A stretch of 64,000 nt of DNA from Henriciella sp. (GTDB lineage: Bacteria; Pseudomonadota; Alphaproteobacteria; Caulobacterales; Hyphomonadaceae). This document shows positions 53,700 to 63,400 of the stretch, piece by piece. The stretch's first letter is position 1, and the number at the start of each line of letters is the position of its first letter. The stretch lies in the NCBI GenBank assembly GCA_013213785.1, contig JABSPZ010000012.1:1-64000 (forward strand), in the 5' to 3' direction. The notes under the pieces were generated by a model. The model made no database searches. It was not told the DNA's origin and saw only the letters and a list, made by a program, of their open reading frames with translations. The translations under genes and the position numbers were made by a program.

Positions 53700-56474
53700 T
53701 TGAAGACAACTTTCGTGAATAAGAAGAGCTGGCTGCTCGGTACAGCGGCCTTGGCGCTTGTCGCCAGTGCGCCTGTTTACGCGCAAGAGACATCAGAAGA
53801 TGCCGAAGACGAGCAAGCGACGCTTGATGTCGTCACCGTCACGGGTATCCGCGGGTCGATCCAAAACTCATTGAATGCCAAGAAGAACGCGACTTCGATT
53901 GTTGAAGCGATCTCGGCAGAGGATATCGGTAAGCTTCCGGACCTCTCAATTGCGGACTCGCTTGCTCGCCTGCCAGGTGTAACGGCTCAGCGTGTACGCG
54001 GCCGATCTCAGCAAATCTCAATTCGTGGCCTCGGCCCGGATTTCTCACTCGCGCTCTGGAACGGCCGTGAAGTTGTTTCTGCAGGGAACAATCGCGGCGT
54101 CGAGTTTGACCAGTTCCCGTCTGAACTGGTTGCGCAAGGTGTTGTGTATAAGACCCCTGACGCGACACTGGCTGCGACGGGTATCGCTGGGGCGATCGAT
54201 CTTCGCACTGTTCGCCCGCTTGATTATACAGAGCGCAAGCTGAACTTCTCTGGCAAATATGTCTTCAACGACAATGACCAGCCGAACCCAGACTTCGATG
54301 AGGACGGTTACCGCCTGTTCGGATCATACATCGATCAAAACGAGAATGGCACCATTGGTTGGTCTCTCGCTGGGACGATCCAATCGAACCCAACTCAGTT
54401 TACTTCTCGTGAGCTGAAGACGAATAGCGGTCAAACCTCCATCGATCCTGCAACTGGACTTGTTTATCCATCGGATAACCCACGTACCGGTGTGGTCTCT
54501 CGCGAGTTTGAGCGGACTTCAGTCGCGGGTGCTTTGCAGTTCGAGCCGAACGATCGTTGGCAGACTACAATCGACGCGTTTTACACCGACACCGAAGATG
54601 CCGGTATTTTCCGCGGCGTAGAGACGCCAATCGCGTCTTGGTCTTCAGCACAGTTCCAGGGAACAGCTGGGACGTCTGGATTTGCCGATGCTGCCGTCTA
54701 CAACAACGTTACGACGTTCCTGCGGACCGATACGGAAGGTAATACGGCTGAGATTTTCGCGATTGGTTTGAACAGCTCGTATCAAGTTTCTGATCGTTTG
54801 AAAGTGACCGGCGACTATGCGCGCTCTACACTCGATCGTAACGACATCGACTATGAGTCTTATGCGGGCACCGGTTTTGCGGGCGCTGGCCCAACCGACA
54901 CGCTCGGGTTCGGCTTCGACGATGATGGCGAGTATGGCATTGCTGCTGGTCTCGATTACACAGACCCTGGTGTTGTTGTTCTCACCGACCCAGGCGGTTG
55001 GGGCCAAGTTGGCTTCATCAAAGAGCCTCAGATCGAAGACGAGCTGAATCAACTTCGCCTCGAAGCAGAGTATGATATTGGCGGTCAGTTTATCTCTGGA
55101 GTCAAAGCCGGTGTTCTCTTCACAGACCGCGAAAAGACTTTCGACTCGAATGAGAACTTCATCCGCGCTGGTGCAAACTTCGTGAATGGCGAACTGGCTA
55201 TTCCGAGCAACCGAATTGTTGGGTCTACAAACTCAGGAAACATCGGTCTCGACATCATTGCGTATGATCCATCCAGCTTCCTGACCGACGGGACTTACAC
55301 GCTCGAGAAAGCAACGTTTGATACCGAGTGGGTTGTAGAAGAAGAGATCACAACTTTCTACGCGATGGCGGAGATCGACAGCACGTTTAACGGCGTGCCG
55401 ATGTTCGGTAATGTTGGGTTCCAGTACCAGGACGTTGATCAATCTTCGACTGCGAACTTGCAAGGTGGCGGCGAGCGGCAACAAACGCTTGGTGCATCGA
55501 ATAATTACTTCCTGCCGAGTGCGAACGTTTCGTTCGAAGTGTCGCCTGACACGTTCTTGCGCTTCGCTGCAGCCAAGACGGTGACAAGACCACGGCTTGA
55601 TAACCTCGCGGCCAACCAAACGGTATCGATCAACAACCAAGTCTGTGCTGACACAGATGGCGACTTCGTACCTGATTCATTGGTCGGATTTACGATCCCA
55701 ACCAACCCTTGCTTCAACATCAGTGGTGGTAATCCACAGCTTGAGCCGTATCAGTCGACGTCACTCGATGTGTCATTCGAAAAGTACTTCGGACCGACAA
55801 CGGCGCTTAGTGTTGCGGTCTTCCACAAGGAGCTTTCTGACTGGGTTGAAACGGCAACTCGCACGACCGACATCACAGAGCAGTTGACCTCTATCGGTGT
55901 TCCAGCGCTCGACGCGTTTGTTGCAGCGAACCCTGAAGTCGCGACTGCGGTGACAAGCTTCCCGGAAAACATCTCGGACGGCACGATCACAGGTATCGAA
56001 GCGACGCTGCGTATGAGCTTGGATGACTATTTGCCAGAGCAGTTTGCTGGGTTTGGTTTCAACGCAAGCTATACCTATGCAGACAGCAGCCTATCCGGTG
56101 CAATCAGCGGAAACGACATTCGCATCCCAGGTTACTCTGACAATGTATGGTCCGGTGACCTCTACTATGAGAACCACGGTTGGCGATCGCGGATAAGTGC
56201 GCGCCATCGTTCAGGCTTCCTTTCAGAAGTCCCGCAGTTTGATGGCTCTCTGACAGGTGCGGAAGCCCAAGACGAAACCATCGTCGATCTACAGATCGGT
56301 TACGAATGGGAAGACGGAGCACTCGAAGGCCTCGGTGTGAACTTCGAAGTGTTCAACCTCACAAATGAGCCATTCGTCACTGAGGCTGAAACGGCTGACC
56401 CAAGCGTGGTCTTCCCAAGCCGTCACGAACTCTATGGCACCACTTACAACATCACGGTGTCTAAGAAATTCTAA
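53700..56474 (+). CDS. TonB-dependent receptor for maltodextrin (MalA-like)
   Basis: 924 residues. TTG 53700 is chosen: AGGGAGG lies at 53688-53694 and the chain begins with a full signal peptide (KTTFVNKKSWLLGTAALALV... cut near VYA/QE). The longer frame from 53661 adds unfit residues. After an acidic linker come a TonB box (LDVVTVTGIRG), a plug of the Xanthomonas/Caulobacter receptor type (SIVEAISAEDIGKLPD; SLARLPGVTAQR; ISIRGLGPDFSLALWNGREV) and a beta-barrel ending NITVSKKF with terminal Phe. By position in the alpha-glucan locus it should import maltodextrins across the outer membrane, as MalA does in Caulobacter; the substrate is inferred. Strong terminator follows. Confidence 0.94.
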   Translation: MKTTFVNKKSWLLGTAALALVASAPVYAQETSEDAEDEQATLDVVTVTGIRGSIQNSLNAKKNATSIVEAISAEDIGKLPDLSIADSLARLPGVTAQRVRGRSQQISIRGLGPDFSLALWNGREVVSAGNNRGVEFDQFPSELVAQGVVYKTPDATLAATGIAGAIDLRTVRPLDYTERKLNFSGKYVFNDNDQPNPDFDEDGYRLFGSYIDQNENGTIGWSLAGTIQSNPTQFTSRELKTNSGQTSIDPATGLVYPSDNPRTGVVSREFERTSVAGALQFEPNDRWQTTIDAFYTDTEDAGIFRGVETPIASWSSAQFQGTAGTSGFADAAVYNNVTTFLRTDTEGNTAEIFAIGLNSSYQVSDRLKVTGDYARSTLDRNDIDYESYAGTGFAGAGPTDTLGFGFDDDGEYGIAAGLDYTDPGVVVLTDPGGWGQVGFIKEPQIEDELNQLRLEAEYDIGGQFISGVKAGVLFTDREKTFDSNENFIRAGANFVNGELAIPSNRIVGSTNSGNIGLDIIAYDPSSFLTDGTYTLEKATFDTEWVVEEEITTFYAMAEIDSTFNGVPMFGNVGFQYQDVDQSSTANLQGGGERQQTLGASNNYFLPSANVSFEVSPDTFLRFAAAKTVTRPRLDNLAANQTVSINNQVCADTDGDFVPDSLVGFTIPTNPCFNISGGNPQLEPYQSTSLDVSFEKYFGPTTALSVAVFHKELSDWVETATRTTDITEQLTSIGVPALDAFVAANPEVATAVTSFPENISDGTITGIEATLRMSLDDYLPEQFAGFGFNASYTYADSSLSGAISGNDIRIPGYSDNVWSGDLYYENHGWRSRISARHRSGFLSEVPQFDGSLTGAEAQDETIVDLQIGYEWEDGALEGLGVNFEVFNLTNEPFVTEAETADPSVVFPSRHELYGTTYNITVSKKF

Positions 56475-56506
56475 CTCGGAGTGAGAGTTAGATTCCTCCC
56501 GGAAGG

Positions 56507-56535
56507 GGCCTGTTTTCGGACAGGCCTCTTCTTTC
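56507..56535 (+). terminator. Intrinsic terminator after the maltodextrin receptor gene
   Basis: A 7-bp GC-rich stem (56507-56513 with 56520-56526), 6-base loop TTTCGG, then the T-rich tract TCTTCTTTC. It separates the receptor from the halogenase genes. Confidence 0.75.
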
Positions 56536-56587
56536 GTTTTGGTTGTATAGACTGGGCGAACACGTGAGAGCGGGCTAGAGGTAGCGC

Positions 56588-58096
56588 ATGCAAAGCCAAC
56601 ATATAGAACGCATTGTTATCGTCGGTGGAGGCACCGCGGGATGGATCGCGGCCGCGTCCATGGCGCGGCTCCTCGGACCTTCAGTGAATATCACTTTGAT
56701 CGAATCTGAAGCGATTGGAACGGTCGGCGTAGGCGAAGCGACCATTCCGCAGATCCGACGCCTGAATGGTGTGCTCGGCCTCGATGAGAATGAGTTCGTA
56801 AAAGAAACGAGCGGGACTTTTAAGCTCGGAATCGAGTTCAACAATTGGGGGCATGTGGGCGAAAGCTATCTGCACACGTTTGGCGATGCCGGTATCAATC
56901 TCGCGAGCCTCCATTTCCATCATTATTGGCTCCGCAGCCAATCTGAAGACCCAGCGACGAGCCTCTGGGATTATTCGCTTCATCACAAAGCGGCGTATGC
57001 AAACAAGTTTGGTCGCTTAGACCGGGTCGGCAATACCTCAATGACCGGGCTCGCTTATGCGTTTCACTTCGACGCTGGGCTCTATGCGCGCTACCTTCGT
57101 AAGCATGCCGAATCCAATGGCGCGACACGGATTGAAGGCAAAGTTGTCGATGTCGACTTAGACGCCGAGACTGGCCATATCAAAAGCGTGAGCCTGGAAG
57201 ACGGCCAGGTTGTAACAGGTGATTTATTCATAGATTGCTCGGGCTTTCGCGGTTTGCTGATCGGTCAGGCGCTTGGGGTGGACTATCAAGATTGGTCCAA
57301 ATGGTTGCCTTGCGACAGCGCTGTGGCAGTTGGATGCGAGAGCACACAGCCTCTACTGCCATATACAAAGGCTACGGCTCATGATGCGGGATGGCAATGG
57401 CGTATTCCGCTACAGCACCGTACCGGCAACGGCCATGTCTTCTGTGAGCAGTTTATAAGCGAGGAACGGGCGACTGAAACGTTACTCGCTAACTTAGATG
57501 GCGCGCCTATGGGGGATCCCAAACGTCTTCGATTCACAACCGGGCGCCGTGAGAAGTTTTGGCACAAGAACTGTGTTTCACTTGGCCTCGCGAGTGGTTT
57601 CCTCGAGCCTTTAGAGTCGACCTCGATTCACTTGATACAATCGAATGTTTCGAAACTGATTGAACTGTTCCCGGACAAGACGTTCGATGCTGCGAATGAG
57701 CGTGAATACAACCGCCAGGTCAGTCACGAGTATGAGCTGATCCGCGACTTTCTGATCCTGCATTATCATCGAACAGACCGTGAGGATTCAGAGTTCTGGC
57801 GTTACTGCAAGCACATGTCCGTGCCTGAGAGTTTGACCGAAAAGATGAAGCTCTTTGCGAGCAACGGATTGCTATACAAAGATGCGGAAGATCTGTTTCG
57901 GGAATCCAGTTGGGTGCAAGTCATGGTCGGGCAGGGGCTCGTTCCAAAGAGTTTCCACGCCATGGCAAACCGGGTTTCATCTGATCAACTATCGAACTTT
58001 CTTGGCGATGTGCGGAAGCTGATTGATCGGGCGACAAACGACCTGCCGCAGCATCAAGACTTCATCGATGCTCACTGCAAGGCTGATTTGCAATAG
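56588..58096 (+). CDS. Flavin-dependent tryptophan-type halogenase
   Basis: 502 residues. FAD-binding GGGTAGWIAA at the N-terminus, the halogenase signature WQWRIP at residues 269-274, catalytic K79 in GTFKLGIEF (same number as in PrnA) and E343 in EPLESTS, which orients the bound hypohalous acid. Reduced FAD and oxygen convert halide to HOX, which is led to an aromatic substrate. Similar enzymes encoded beside TonB receptors in Brevundimonas (BrvH) and Xanthomonas halogenate indole in vitro, but their native substrates are unknown. No flavin reductase gene is adjacent. Follows the maltodextrin receptor by about 110 bases after a terminator; its last 25 bases overlap the convergent second halogenase gene. 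Confidence 0.93.
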   Translation: MQSQHIERIVIVGGGTAGWIAAASMARLLGPSVNITLIESEAIGTVGVGEATIPQIRRLNGVLGLDENEFVKETSGTFKLGIEFNNWGHVGESYLHTFGDAGINLASLHFHHYWLRSQSEDPATSLWDYSLHHKAAYANKFGRLDRVGNTSMTGLAYAFHFDAGLYARYLRKHAESNGATRIEGKVVDVDLDAETGHIKSVSLEDGQVVTGDLFIDCSGFRGLLIGQALGVDYQDWSKWLPCDSAVAVGCESTQPLLPYTKATAHDAGWQWRIPLQHRTGNGHVFCEQFISEERATETLLANLDGAPMGDPKRLRFTTGRREKFWHKNCVSLGLASGFLEPLESTSIHLIQSNVSKLIELFPDKTFDAANEREYNRQVSHEYELIRDFLILHYHRTDREDSEFWRYCKHMSVPESLTEKMKLFASNGLLYKDAEDLFRESSWVQVMVGQGLVPKSFHAMANRVSSDQLSNFLGDVRKLIDRATNDLPQHQDFIDAHCKADLQ

Positions 58097-59586
58097 CGAT
58101 CTATGAAAGCTTCGTGCGTCGGCATGGCGTCTACGGCTTGTGTCATCGCTTCTCGGATCGCGCGCATTCGCTCTTGAACTGGAACACCATCTCGATGGTG
58201 CGTCATCGCGGGCGCACGCGCGGGAAAGATGTCTTGGCCCAGATAAACTGCGATCCAACTTGGGTTGTGAAACAGCTCACGTTCATCTGAGACGACCATC
58301 CCATGCGATCTGAAATGATCGATCTTGTATTGCAGGCGGTCTGGGATCGGCATGTTTGCGCAATAGCGCCAGAACTCTGAATCATCTCGTTCGGTCGCGG
58401 TATAGTGAAGGATCAAGAAATCGCGGATGCGCTCATACTCAGCGGTGGTGAGCGCATTATACTCTTCCGCGAGCAGCGGCGATACATCCTTGCTTGGAAA
58501 TAGAGCGAGCAGTCGCATGATCCCATACTGAATTAGGTGCAGGCTTGTGGACTCGAGTGGTTCCATAAACCCTGCTGACAAACCAATCGCGACACAATTC
58601 TTATTCCAGAACTTGTTTCGCCGCCCGGTGACAAAGCGAAGGTGTTTAGGGTCTGAGGTTGGTACACCATCGAGCGATGAGAGAAGAGTCTCTTCTGCTT
58701 GATCTGCCTCGAGATACTCGCTGCAATAGACATAGCCATTGCCGGTGCGGTGTTGAAGCGGAATGCGCCATTGCCATCCAGCGCTCTTCGCCGTGGATTT
58801 TGTGTAGGGCAGGATTGAATAGGTCTTTTCACACGGTGCTGCGACCGCTCGGTTACAAGGCAGCCAGTGCGACCAATCCTCATAGCCCGTCTCCAGGGTT
58901 TTCTCGATCAGCAGACCGAAGAAGCCAGAGCAATCTATAAACAGATCGGCTTCAAATTCTCGTCCATCTTCCATGGTGACAGATCGGATGAAACCGCTCT
59001 CGGGTGCCTGCTGCGCGGACGTTACCCGTCCTTCAATGCGCGAGACGCCGCGCGCCTCTGCATACTTGCGCAAATAGGCTGCATAGAGGGTGGCATCGAA
59101 ATGATAAGCATAGTCGAAGCGCGACTGAACATTTCGTCGATCAGCGAGCGGATGTGAGAATTTACAGGCTTTTGAGGCGGCCCAAGCCATCGAGTAATCA
59201 TCGATTGGAACCGGATCGCCATTCAGATGTTCATGCATCCAGTGCTGATAAAACGGCACATGGTCGAATTCTGCGCCGTAATGGCCGAACGGGTGAAAAT
59301 AGGAATGGCCGACACGGGACCAATCGATGAACTCGATTCCTAGTTTGAATGACCCATGGGTTTCGCGAACAAAAGTCGCCTCATCGATGCCGAGGCGCTG
59401 ATTGAAATAGCGAATAGGTGGAATCGTCGCCTCGCCCACGCCGACCGTGCCAATTGCTTCGGACTCGATCAGCGTGATGTCGCAGCTTTTTCCAAGATCA
59501 TTTGCTAGCGCTGCAGCCGTCATCCAGCCCGCGGAGCCTCCGCCAACGATGACAATTTTCTCTATCGGACTGTTCTCAATGGCCAT
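58072..59586 (-). CDS. Second flavin-dependent tryptophan-type halogenase
   Basis: 504 residues, clearly a paralogue of the convergent neighbour: IVGGGSAGWMTAAALA at the N-terminus, K81 in GSFKLGIEF, WQWRIPLQHRTGNGYVY near residue 270 and EPLESTSLHLIQ near 345 are all kept, so both copies look catalytically competent. Differences lie in the substrate side (for example WSRVGHSYFHPFGHYG against WGHVGESYLHTFGDAG). The two genes overlap tail-to-tail by 25 bases, an inverted duplication. The start is divergent from the DUF6445 gene across a gap with an 11-bp inverted repeat. Substrate unknown. Confidence 0.93.
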   Translation of the reverse strand: MAIENSPIEKIVIVGGGSAGWMTAAALANDLGKSCDITLIESEAIGTVGVGEATIPPIRYFNQRLGIDEATFVRETHGSFKLGIEFIDWSRVGHSYFHPFGHYGAEFDHVPFYQHWMHEHLNGDPVPIDDYSMAWAASKACKFSHPLADRRNVQSRFDYAYHFDATLYAAYLRKYAEARGVSRIEGRVTSAQQAPESGFIRSVTMEDGREFEADLFIDCSGFFGLLIEKTLETGYEDWSHWLPCNRAVAAPCEKTYSILPYTKSTAKSAGWQWRIPLQHRTGNGYVYCSEYLEADQAEETLLSSLDGVPTSDPKHLRFVTGRRNKFWNKNCVAIGLSAGFMEPLESTSLHLIQYGIMRLLALFPSKDVSPLLAEEYNALTTAEYERIRDFLILHYTATERDDSEFWRYCANMPIPDRLQYKIDHFRSHGMVVSDERELFHNPSWIAVYLGQDIFPARAPAMTHHRDGVPVQERMRAIREAMTQAVDAMPTHEAFIDRYCKSALQ

Positions 59587-59633
59587 TCAGTTCTCATCGC
59601 GATTTTCAAGATTTCGCACTTCGCCACTATTGC

Positions 59634-59681
59634 AAACTGTAGCGCTTTTTTAAAGTGCGGTAAGTTGCTACGCTACAGTTT
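59634..59681. promoter_or_regulatory. Inverted repeat in the halogenase/DUF6445 divergent gap
   Basis: AAACTGTAGCG at 59634-59644 and its exact complement at 59671-59681, 26 bases apart. TTGCAA at 59630 touches the left arm. The AGCGCT hexamer occurs at both flanks (from 59641 and about 59685). The site lies 48 bases before the halogenase start and 30 before the DUF6445 start, so one regulator could govern both. The binding protein is unknown. Confidence 0.5.
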
Positions 59682-59710
59682 AAGAGCGCTGTTTTTATTA
59701 GGGTTTCATC

Positions 59711-60406
59711 TTGACTACGTTTGAGCAAAATCCGCTTGAGCCGACCGCAATCCCGATTGGGGTCGAGCAAACGCAAATCGTCCAAGTTTCCGATTTTTTC
59801 AAAACACCCGAATTGGTTGTTGAGGCGGCTTCAAGCCATCGGTATGCGTACATTAATCCACACTATCCAGGGATCCGAGCAAGCGTTGAAGCAGGCCTCC
59901 TTGCCGGGCTTTGCGAGGCGGTTTCTGATCTCGTCGCAACGCATTCTGGGGCAGAGAAACGGGATTGGATTGGGCGGGCATGGTATTCGATTGTCACGCA
60001 TCCGAAAGAACGCTTAACGCCAATTCAGCGCCTGCCGCATTTCGATGGCTTCGATGAATCCCAGCTCGCAGTGATGATCTATCTCAACCAGACCAAACAT
60101 GGCGGTACAGGTTTCTATCGACATCTCTCAACGGGGTTCGAACGAGTTACAGAGGCAAGGTACCCGAGCTACAAAACCGCGTTAGAAACCGGTGTACAAA
60201 AATCCGGTTTACCGCCCGCGCAATACATCGAGGACGGGGCTCCGCATTTTGAGAAAATCTTTGAGAGCGACGCCAGCTTTAACAGTCTCATCCTTTATCC
60301 GGGCACGATCTTACATAGCGGAGCGATCAACAATCAGGTGGAATTGCCAGCCGACTCCAAAACCGGGCGATTAACGATCAACGGTTTTTTTCGACCCGCG
60401 CAATAA
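59711..60406 (+). CDS. DUF6445 family protein with 2OG-oxygenase-like motif
   Basis: 231 residues from TTG 59711, preceded by AGGG at 59699-59703. No signal peptide. The second half carries LPHFDGFDESQLAVMIYLN with H110-x-D112, TILHSGAINN with H202, and GRLTINGFFRP with R220, the order and spacing of the iron-binding HxD...H triad and 2-oxoglutarate arginine in prolyl-hydroxylase-like oxygenases (the arginine is somewhat further away than usual). Strand pattern around GGTGFYRH fits a jelly-roll. DUF6445 genes accompany halogenase/TonB-receptor sets in Caulobacterales-type genomes (recollection). An iron- and 2OG-dependent hydroxylation is inferred, not shown. Confidence 0.78.
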   Translation: MTTFEQNPLEPTAIPIGVEQTQIVQVSDFFKTPELVVEAASSHRYAYINPHYPGIRASVEAGLLAGLCEAVSDLVATHSGAEKRDWIGRAWYSIVTHPKERLTPIQRLPHFDGFDESQLAVMIYLNQTKHGGTGFYRHLSTGFERVTEARYPSYKTALETGVQKSGLPPAQYIEDGAPHFEKIFESDASFNSLILYPGTILHSGAINNQVELPADSKTGRLTINGFFRPAQ

Positions 60407-60491
60407 ACTTCTCGAGCCGGAGCAAAGTCTGCCCTTTGCAACTCATTCGAATGTGATAGCGTGCGCCAAAATCAGGTTGGCGGAGAACCAC

Positions 60492-63400
60492 ATGACAGCG
60501 ATACGCGGTTTGGTTGGAATTTTATTTGCGATGGCTTTGTCATTGCCAGTGTTAGCACAAAACGACAAAGACAAAGATGACGGTCCGATGTCGAGCGCGA
60601 CGTTTGAAGCCTTTAGTCTTCGAAACATTGGGCCGGCCTTCATGTCCGGCCGCATCGCCGACATTCATATTGTCCCGGAACATCCCGCGACTTGGTACGT
60701 CGCTGTCGGATCCGGCGGTGTTTGGAAGACCGAAAACGCTGGTACGACTTGGACGTCTCTTTTTGAGGGGCAGGGGTCCTATTCAATTGGTGCGCTCGGT
60801 GCTGACCCATCGGATCCAAACCGTATTTGGGTGGGAACTGGCGAAAACCATGGTGGCCGACACAATGGTTTTGGCGATGGTATCTATAAGTCAGATGATG
60901 GCGGCGCGACGTGGGAGAAAAAAGGCCTCGAGGCGTCAGAACACATTTCGAAAATCATCGTTCACCCAGAAGATCCAAATACCCTTTGGGTGGCATCGCA
61001 GGGACCGCTTTGGTCTCCAGGCGGTGAGCGCGGCGTTTTCAAGACAACCGATGGCGGAGAAACTTGGACCAACACCCTTTCCTCTGGTGAGTATACCGGT
61101 GCAACCGACCTTCTGATCGATCCACGCAATCCAGATCGGCTTTACGCCGCGATGTGGCAGCATCACAGAACGGTCGCGGCCTATGTGGGCGGCGGACCAG
61201 AAAGCGGTCTTTGGAAATCTGAAGATGGCGGTGAGACGTGGAGTGAGCTCAAAAGCGGCCTCCCAAATGGCAATATGGGCAAGATCGGTATGGCGATTTC
61301 GCCGATCAATCCGGACGTTGTATATGCGGCGATCGAACTCGACCTGCGAGAAGGCGGTGTTTGGAGATCAGCCGATCGCGGCGCCAGCTGGACGAAAATG
61401 TCGGACACTGTAAGTGGCGGAACTGGACCCCATTATTATCAGGAGCTCTATGCCAGCCCACACTATTTCGATCGCATCTATTTGGTCTCAAACACGAGCC
61501 AAATCTCTAATGATGGCGGGGCGACGTTCAGCGATCTCAACAATGAATATAAGCACGTAGACGATCACGCGATCGCGTTCCGACCTGATGATCCAGACTA
61601 CATTATGTTTGGTTCCGACGGCGGACTTTATGAGAGTTACGACCACACCAAGACTTGGCGTTTCATCGACAATTTGCCGGTAACGCAGTTCTACAAGGTC
61701 GCGGTTGATGATGCTGAGCCATTCTACAACGTGTATGGCGGGACGCAGGACAACAATTCGCAAGGCGGTCCCTCTCGAACAGACAATGTCCAAGGCATTC
61801 GCAATTCGGATTGGTTCGTTACACTTTGGGGTGACGGACATCAGTCGGCAACTGAGCCTGGTAACCCCGACATCATGTACGCGCAGTGGCAGCAGGGGAA
61901 CCTAACCCGCGTCGACCGCACGACGGGTGAGTTCGTCTATATCAAGCCGCAACCTCTCCCGGGCGATGATATTGAGCGTTGGAATTGGGATGCACCGATT
62001 TGGGTGAGCCAACACGAGCCGACCCGCCTCTACTTTGCGTCTCAACGAGTCTGGCGTTCGGATGACCGAGGCGACAGTTGGACACCTATTTCTGGTGATC
62101 TGACACGCGACGAAGATCGCATGAAACTACCTGTTCAAGGACGCCAGTGGAGCTGGGAAGCGGGCTGGGACATCTATGCTATGTCACAGTACAACACGAT
62201 CACATCGCTGGGTGAGTCTCCACTCAATGAAAACCTGATTTATGCGGGTACCGATGATGGTTTGATCCAAGTCACAGAAGATGGCGGAAACACTTGGACG
62301 CGGTTGGAAGTCGGCCGACTTCCAGGAGTGCCAGACACCGCATTCGTCAATGATATTCGCGCCGACCTGTTCGATGAGAACACGGTCTATGTGGCATTGG
62401 ATAATCACAAATATGGCGACTACAAACCATACCTTCTGAAAAGTACCAATCGAGGGCGCACCTGGCGCGATATCACGAGCAATCTCGACGAGCGCAATTT
62501 GGTATGGCGCGTGGTCCAAGATCACGAGAACCCGAATTTGCTCTTTACGGCGACGGAATTTGGCCTGTTCTTCACGCTCGATGGCGGCGGCAAGTGGGTT
62601 GAGCTGACCGGTAACGCTCCGACGATCGCCTTTAGGGACGTTACCATCCAGCGCCGCGAAAACGATCTCGTCGCTGCCAGCTTCGGACGGGGCTTCTTCA
62701 TTGTCGATGACATCTCTCCGCTTCGTACGCTGAGCGAAGACGGTCTCGAACAGGAGGCGCTTCTGTTCCCGGGGCGAACGGCTCATTGGTATATCGAGCA
62801 GCCATCACTCGCCTTCTCGGAAGGTGGTTCGCAGGGACATGGCTATTACCGCGCTCCTAACCCACCTTTCGGGGCGAACTTCACATACTACCTCGCCGAG
62901 GACATTCAGTCGCTTCAAGAAGCCCGCGTTGAGGCAGAAGAGCCGTTGATTGAGAAAGGTGACGATACTCCATTTCCTGGCTTCGATGCGATCACCGCAG
63001 AATTACAGGAGACCGAGCCCGCAATTTGGCTCACCGTGCGCGATGCAAATGGTGCCGTCGTTCGACGCTTAAAGGGCCCAGCGAAGAAAGGCTTCCACCG
63101 CGTGAATTGGAACCTTCGATATCCTTACACCGGATCCGTCGCGATCGGCGACAATATGGAAGAGGAGCCATCCGGCTATCTCGTTGCACCTGGGGAGTAC
63201 ACAGTGTCCTTGTCCAAGCGTGTGCGCGGGCAAACGACCGAACTTGTCGGGCAAAAGACCTTTACCGTTAAACGCCTGAGAGATGGGGCACTACCAGCGC
63301 AAGCGAATGCGTCTGAGTTCTGGGCTGAGGTGTCAGAATTCGACCGTGCCGTCACTGCTGTTTCAATGACCGTCGGGCAGTTGGACAACAAAATTCAACT

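Noticed and set aside
56588-59586. Halogenase inverted pair as a mobile element or recent duplication
   Set aside because: No terminal repeats, transposase or target-site duplications; the two proteins are diverged at many positions, so the duplication is old.
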